Part shown: positions 22,829-26,385 of the stretch, one piece after another
Layout of the letters: each line of letters opens with the position of its first letter
How positions within the stretch are numbered: the first letter of the stretch is position 1
Origin: Dokdonella_A sp049583635
GTDB taxonomy: Bacteria > Pseudomonadota > Gammaproteobacteria > Xanthomonadales > Rhodanobacteraceae
Assembly (NCBI GenBank): GCA_049583635.1
Contig: JBAUWF010000097.1
Span: 1 to 26,385, forward strand
DNA: 26,385 bases
Reading direction: 5' to 3'
The notes under the pieces: generated by a model
What the model was told of the DNA's origin: nothing
The model's input: the letters and a program-made list of their open reading frames with translations, nothing else
Database searches by the model: none
Position numbers and translations under genes: made by a program

Positions 22829-23329
22829 TCAGGTTCCTCTCTTGAAATGGCGAAACAGCAGTGCAAGCCAGGCAACCACGGCGACGGCCAATACCGCCAG
22901 CCCGGCCAACATCGCGTCCGGGGACAGACGCGGTAGCTGGCGCATGTTTGCGCCGACGACGAGCCAATGGACGTAGGCCAGGAAGCACACCACGAGTATG
23001 GCAAACACCTGAGCTTGCTCCCTGAGATACGCAACCGTTCGAGCACGACGTTCAGGGTGAAGCCAGTAGTCCTTGCGCGGGAGATTCAGCCTTGCGCCCG
23101 ATCCGGACGAGGCGAAGTAGAGCGGGAGCACGAGCAGGAGCGGTGCGCCAACGATCAGCGCGAGGACAAATCCGACGTAGACCGACCGGGGCATGAAACC
23201 ATTGGGTGCGCCCGAGGAGTCGAAGTGCGCCGCAACGAGCGGGGGCAAGCCGGCGCTGGTGACGAAGACGAAGATCGCGGCACACGCCAGCGCAAGAACG
23301 AACAGGAAGGTGCCGCGGACTGACTTCAT
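22829..23329 (-). CDS. DUF1648-containing membrane protein
   Basis: The 166-residue protein has a first membrane helix at about 7-25, then the segment LPPLVAAHFDSSGAPNGF (28-45), which matches the DUF1648 pattern (a conserved HF-xSG-P-G loop between helices). Further helices lie at about 51-72, 105-127 and 138-158, and there is a charged cytoplasmic loop (RKDYWLHPERRARTV, 85-99). The KDYWLHPERR segment also occurs in related uncharacterised membrane proteins. Function is unknown; SdpI-type immunity proteins carry DUF1648, but this protein lacks evidence for a partner toxin. The ATG at 23329 has no clear ribosome site. Confidence 0.75.
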   Translation of the reverse strand: MKSVRGTFLFVLALACAAIFVFVTSAGLPPLVAAHFDSSGAPNGFMPRSVYVGFVLALIVGAPLLLVLPLYFASSGSGARLNLPRKDYWLHPERRARTVAYLREQAQVFAILVVCFLAYVHWLVVGANMRQLPRLSPDAMLAGLAVLAVAVVAWLALLFRHFKRGT

Positions 23330-24061
23330 GAGGAGCCTGTCGTTTGAGCTGAGGCGAACGCCGCAACGTAGCGCCTCGACTCGAGTGATCGAATGGACTC
23401 CCCGCGTGTCACCACACGGCTTCGACGAGCCAGACGGATGCTTCCATCAGGACACGGGATCACGAGAGCAGTCCGCCATGCATGCTACGCCCAAATCCGC
23501 CGCTGATTCCACGGTTTGCGATCGACCTTGCCAAGGACTGTGTTCGAGCTCGCCTTTGCCGATGCCGATGCGCGCATTCTCGAGCGACGCCGGTTGAAAA
23601 CGCTCGACAACCGCGATCCATTGGGTGTGGCGATGGAAGCATGCGGATCGGCACATCACCGGACACGGCGCATTGCGCGTGCCGGACACCGCGTCGAGTG
23701 GTTGCCCGCGCACGGTTCCACGTCGACACAAAACCGTAGCAACGGGTCAGACCCACCCGCGGAGAACTTGACCAACCAGATGGACGTCCAAACGTGTTTC
23801 GGCCGATCCCCGGACCCCGACGACACCGATGAATGAGAGAGGTCTCCGGACGCAGTTCATACTCTGGTCCGCACCAGCACCACCGATGCAACAAGACCGT
23901 TTACGCAAATGCAGTCCGGCAATCGTTGAACACCGCAAGCACTGGAACGCACGACGCAGCAACAAGGACAACACGATGACATCGGCCCGCAAGCTCAGGG
24001 CAAAAGCGTCACGCGCGTGGCGTTGGCGGGAAGTCTCCTGCGAAATTGTCAGGCCGCTGCC
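23330..24061. other. Gene-poor stretch, no convincing coding region
   Basis: About 730 bases separate the DUF1648 gene from the MAPEG gene. Several overlapping frames of 60-140 codons exist on both strands, but their products are rich in Arg, Cys, His and Pro without hydrophobic cores, motifs or plausible ribosome sites, as expected for chance frames in GC-rich DNA. I see no hairpin terminator or repeat here. It may be decayed coding DNA. Confidence 0.55.
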
Positions 24062-24460
24062 TCATGGCGAGCCCGGCCACAGCAGAGCGACAGCGACCAA
24101 AATCATGCCCGCGGCGGCGACGTCCCAGACCAGCGAGCGGACAACACGCACGCCGTACAGCGGAACATAAGCCAGGCGAGCCCAAAAATAGAGTTGGACG
24201 CCCCAAAACGTCAGCGCGCCCTCTCGGTTTGCGACATGTGCCGCCAGTACCAGTGCGGCAAACAACGGAAAGGTCTCAAGAAAGTTCGCCAGCGTCCGAG
24301 CAAATTGATGCGCTGCCCCGGTGAGCGGAGCCACTGTCTCTTCTCGGGAGCCCGCAGTCCAGCGATAGCCGCGTTGAAAGCTGGCGGTGTGCGATGCGAG
24401 GATGATTTGAACGAGGCCAAGCAAGGCACTGTAGCCGAGCATCTGAAGTTCAAGAGTCAC
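24062..24460 (-). CDS. MAPEG-family membrane protein
   Basis: The 132-residue protein has four predicted membrane helices (about 6-25, 62-78, 84-105 and 112-128) and the MAPEG signature RTLANFLETFPLF (55-67), with Arg55, Asn59 and Glu62 in the usual R-N-E spacing. Eukaryotic MAPEG members are glutathione-dependent transferases or isomerases; the role of bacterial members of this short type is mostly unknown. The start is GTG (24460), well supported by a full AGGAGG Shine-Dalgarno sequence 6 nt upstream, one of the best ribosome sites in the window. In the 99-nt gap upstream, GCAACAGC (24476-24483) and GCTGTTGC (24515-24522) form an 8-bp inverted repeat, partly next to the ribosome site. Confidence 0.88.
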   Translation of the reverse strand: MTLELQMLGYSALLGLVQIILASHTASFQRGYRWTAGSREETVAPLTGAAHQFARTLANFLETFPLFAALVLAAHVANREGALTFWGVQLYFWARLAYVPLYGVRVVRSLVWDVAAAGMILVAVALLWPGSP

Positions 24461-24559
24461 AAGTAGCCTCCTGCTGCAACAGCGGCCTGACGCCGGAGAG
24501 AAGCGGCGCGTCGAGCTGTTGCCCGTGCACGACGTGGACCCTATGTGCCTCGCGACGCA

Positions 24560-25069
24560 TCATTGCTCGCCGTAGCGGAGTTTGTAGATGAGCCGCCGCA
24601 GCCCTGAGCTGCCGAGGATTAGCGACGCCCCTGCCCCAAGCTCAAAGACGGTCGTGGCCATCGAAGCAATTTGACTGGGTCTCCACAGGAAACCAGTCTG
24701 CTCGTTCTGTTGCTTTGTCCACACAATCAAAGCGAGCCAATAGATTGACCTCATGGCGCCTTGGGCAAGAAACCAAACTCCAATGAGCGTGAGCCCGAGA
24801 GAGAGGCCGATCGAGGCGTTGATTGATTGCTCAGATCGCGGCTCCTTCATTACCGGCAACAGCTTTCGAGCGACTGTCAGCGGGAAAAGCCAAAGAAATG
24901 CGCAGATCGCCAGACTCACCAGGAGAACCAGCGCATACAGCCCTGCCCAACCTATGCCCTGATCGTGTGACAGCGTCTCGACGGCTGCTGGAATCTGCAG
25001 GACAGTCGCAAAGACGATGTACACGGCGAACAGCCGAGCAGCGATGGCTATGTAGTCTTCTCTACTCAT
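24560..25069 (-). CDS. Hypothetical four-helix membrane protein
   Basis: From the ATG at 25069 the protein has 169 residues: MSREDYIAIAARLFAVYIV at the start, then predicted membrane helices at about 9-30, 41-66, 86-118 and 134-155, and a short basic tail. I recognise no family. The start is supported by GGAGGA 8 nt upstream; an extension to 25129 is open but polar and not needed. Codon use includes AGA and ATA near the start, and the gene is visibly less GC-rich than the core block, which hints at later acquisition. It lies upstream of the MAPEG gene on the same strand with a 99-nt gap, so the two may be cotranscribed. Confidence 0.7.
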   Translation of the reverse strand: MSREDYIAIAARLFAVYIVFATVLQIPAAVETLSHDQGIGWAGLYALVLLVSLAICAFLWLFPLTVARKLLPVMKEPRSEQSINASIGLSLGLTLIGVWFLAQGAMRSIYWLALIVWTKQQNEQTGFLWRPSQIASMATTVFELGAGASLILGSSGLRRLIYKLRYGEQ

Positions 25070-25232
25070 GGCGACTGTCCTCCCAATGCGCGGCAATGCT
25101 TGGCCCAATCGGCGGCTGCCCAAAAACATTGGCGCTTACTTCGGCCACCTGCGTCGGACCCTCGAGAAAATTGTCGGAGCTGAACACGATCGTCACCACA
25201 CTCAGTCCATTGTATGGCCAGCCGCGTCTCTA

Positions 25233-25260
25233 CTAGCGAACGGGGCCTAGCGAACGGGGG
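25233..25260. repeat. Tandem 14-bp direct repeat
   Basis: CTAGCGAACGGGG is present at 25233-25245 and again at 25247-25259, joined by one C. It lies 22 bases before the palindromic element at 25283 in the gene-free gap between the membrane protein and the permease. Confidence 0.85.
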
Positions 25261-25282
25261 CATGTTCAGTTACTAACGCGCT

Positions 25283-25360
25283 CCGCAGCAATAAGTGAAC
25301 CCGACCCCCCCGTTTTCCGGGTTTGATTAGCCGCGTCCCCTTTAATCACTTACTCTGCGG
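25283..25360. repeat. 78-bp nested palindromic element, possible small mobile-repeat relic
   Basis: The ends are inverted copies: CCGCAG then TAAGTGA (25283-25298) at the left, TCACTTA then CTGCGG (25346-25360) at the right, differing only in a spacer of three versus two bases. Inside, AACCCG (25298-25303) and CGGGTT (25318-25323) form a second pair around a run of seven C. No reading frame is present. The whole gap 25070-25397 holds only this element and the tandem repeat at 25233. REP- or MITE-like origin is an inference; no transposase is nearby. Confidence 0.6.
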
Positions 25361-25397
25361 TACGCAACACGCCAACGGCAACTCCTGAAGGATCGCC

Positions 25398-26385
25398 ATG
25401 CCAACGTCCAGCGCGCGGCAACTCGGATTCTGGATGTGCGTGGCCCTGGTCGTCGGCAACATCATCGGCTCGGGCATCTTCCTGCTGCCGGCCTCGCTCG
25501 CACCGTACGGATTGAACAGTGTGTGGGCGTGGCTGCTGACCTGTGCGGGGGCGCTGGCGCTGGCGATGGTGTTCGGTGGATTGAGCCGCGCCTTTCCCGA
25601 GGCCGGCGGGCCATACGCCTACACGCGGATGGCATTCGGCGACATGCCTGCTTTCGTGGTGCTCTGGACATACTGGATTTCGCTGTGGATCGGCAATGCG
25701 GCGATCGCCACCGCAGGCGTGAGCTATCTGAGCAATCTGTTGCCCTGGATCGCCGAGCAGCGCGGTGCGTCGGCGATCGTCACCGTGTTGATCGTCTGGC
25801 TGCTGGCCGCAGTGAATGCGTGGAGCACGCGTGCCGCGGGCGAGCTGCAAATCGTCACAACGGTTCTCAAGCTGGTTCCGTTGCTCGGGGTGGTCGGCCT
25901 CGGCGTGTGGCTGGCGTTGAACGGCAGCAGCCATTTGAACAGCGCTCATCTCGCGTCGTCGAAGTTCAACCTCAACGCGGTGACTGCAGCGGCGACCCTG
26001 GTGTTGTTTGCATTGTGCGGAATGGAATCGGCGGCGGTGGCGGCTGACAAGGTGAAGGATCCGGCGCGCACGATTGCGCGTGCCAGCCTTGTCGGAACCG
26101 CGATAGCGGCGACCGTCTACATCATCGCCAGCACGACCGTCCTGCTGCTGATTCCCAGCGACCAGCTTGCGCATTCCAATGCGCCGTTCGCCGATGTCGC
26201 GAGCCTGTTCTGGGGTTCGTCGGTTGCGCACTGGTTTGCATTGTTCGCCGCGGTCAGCTGCTTCGGCGCGCTCAACGGCTGGACGCTGCTGTGCGCGGAG
26301 ATTCCGTTCCAGTTCGGCAAGAGTGGGCTGTTCCCGAAAATCTTCGCCCATCAATCGCCGCGACAGACGCCGACCTTCGCGTTGT
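25398..26385 (+). CDS. APC-family amino acid antiporter, AdiC/PotE-like, cut by window end
   Basis: About 329 codons are visible before the window ends, roughly three quarters of the usual 440-residue length. The first membrane helix holds the substrate-binding signature GNIIGSGIFLLP (20-31), followed by GGPYAYTR (70-77) at helix 3. Helix 6 contains ALCGMESAAVAADKVKDP (205-222), where Glu210 aligns with Glu208 of the arginine/agmatine antiporter AdiC. Helix 8 contains GALNGWTLL (290-298), where Trp295 aligns with AdiC Trp293. These matches suggest an amino acid or polyamine antiporter, but the substrate cannot be fixed. The ATG at 25398 follows GAAGGA with a 5-nt spacer. No decarboxylase gene is visible inside the window. 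Confidence 0.9.
   Translation, partial: MPTSSARQLGFWMCVALVVGNIIGSGIFLLPASLAPYGLNSVWAWLLTCAGALALAMVFGGLSRAFPEAGGPYAYTRMAFGDMPAFVVLWTYWISLWIGNAAIATAGVSYLSNLLPWIAEQRGASAIVTVLIVWLLAAVNAWSTRAAGELQIVTTVLKLVPLLGVVGLGVWLALNGSSHLNSAHLASSKFNLNAVTAAATLVLFALCGMESAAVAADKVKDPARTIARASLVGTAIAATVYIIASTTVLLLIPSDQLAHSNAPFADVASLFWGSSVAHWFALFAAVSCFGALNGWTLLCAEIPFQFGKSGLFPKIFAHQSPRQTPTFAL

Noticed and set aside
23460..23894. Minus-strand frame of 144 codons in the gene-poor stretch
   Set aside because: Product is Arg/Cys/His-rich without hydrophobic core, motif or ribosome site, and several competing frames overlap it.
25350..26354. Minus-strand open frame of 334 codons opposite the antiporter
   Set aside because: The plus strand encodes a clear APC transporter with helix 1, 6 and 8 signatures and a good ribosome site; the opposite frame is Arg/His/Gln-rich shadow.

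Overview
The window reads as chromosome of a GC-rich gammaproteobacterium. The gene order FmdB-type zinc ribbon / aspS / yebC / ruvC / ruvA / ruvB / ybgC / tolQRAB / pal / cpoB is the classic gammaproteobacterial order. The insertion of kup between ruvA and ruvB, together with a tandem DUF3011 secreted protein, points to the Xanthomonadales (Lysobacterales), possibly a Rhodanobacteraceae-like genus. The placement is inferred from synteny and protein style, not from a marker gene.

Layout. Bases 1-13744 are one long minus-strand block of sixteen genes. Read in the direction of transcription they are: FmdB zinc ribbon, DUF3011 protein, aspS, an alpha/beta hydrolase, yebC, ruvC, ruvA, kup, ruvB, ybgC, tolQ, tolR, tolA, tolB, pal and the start of cpoB (cut by the window edge). 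Many junctions overlap (ruvC/ruvA 4 nt, ruvB/ybgC 8 nt, pal/cpoB 1 nt), which suggests translational coupling. The block joins tRNA charging, Holliday-junction processing, potassium uptake and the Tol-Pal envelope machine. A nearly identical G-rich repeat of about 23 bp sits directly in front of two of its start codons (tolR and ruvB), where a Shine-Dalgarno sequence would be expected.

Bases 13745-14214 are a divergent intergenic region. It is followed on the plus strand by a two-gene signalling operon (14215-18301). The first gene is a membrane histidine kinase with a large extracytoplasmic sensor. The second, overlapping it by 29 nt, is a REC-DUF3369-degenerate GGDEF-EAL response regulator predicted to hydrolyse cyclic di-GMP. 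A probable two-helix membrane protein lies convergent to it.

Bases 18758-21294 hold a self-contained oxidative-stress unit on the minus strand: katG with a strong ribosome-binding site, a hairpin terminator downstream, and upstream a four-block palindrome that matches the OxyR consensus well and abuts a candidate promoter.

Bases 21487-25069 are an accessory stretch of minus-strand genes: a metallophosphoesterase, three small membrane proteins of unknown function (one with DUF1648) and a MAPEG-family protein. It includes about 730 bp without a convincing gene. Bases 25233-25360 contain a tandem 14-bp repeat and a roughly 78-bp nested palindromic element resembling a small mobile-repeat relic. 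The plus-strand start of an AdiC/PotE-like amino acid antiporter (25398 onward) runs off the window end.

I saw no tRNA, rRNA, CRISPR array, transposase or prophage gene. The least-explained items are the shared leader repeat in front of tolR and ruvB, the kinase / EAL regulator pair, and the palindromic element before the permease.
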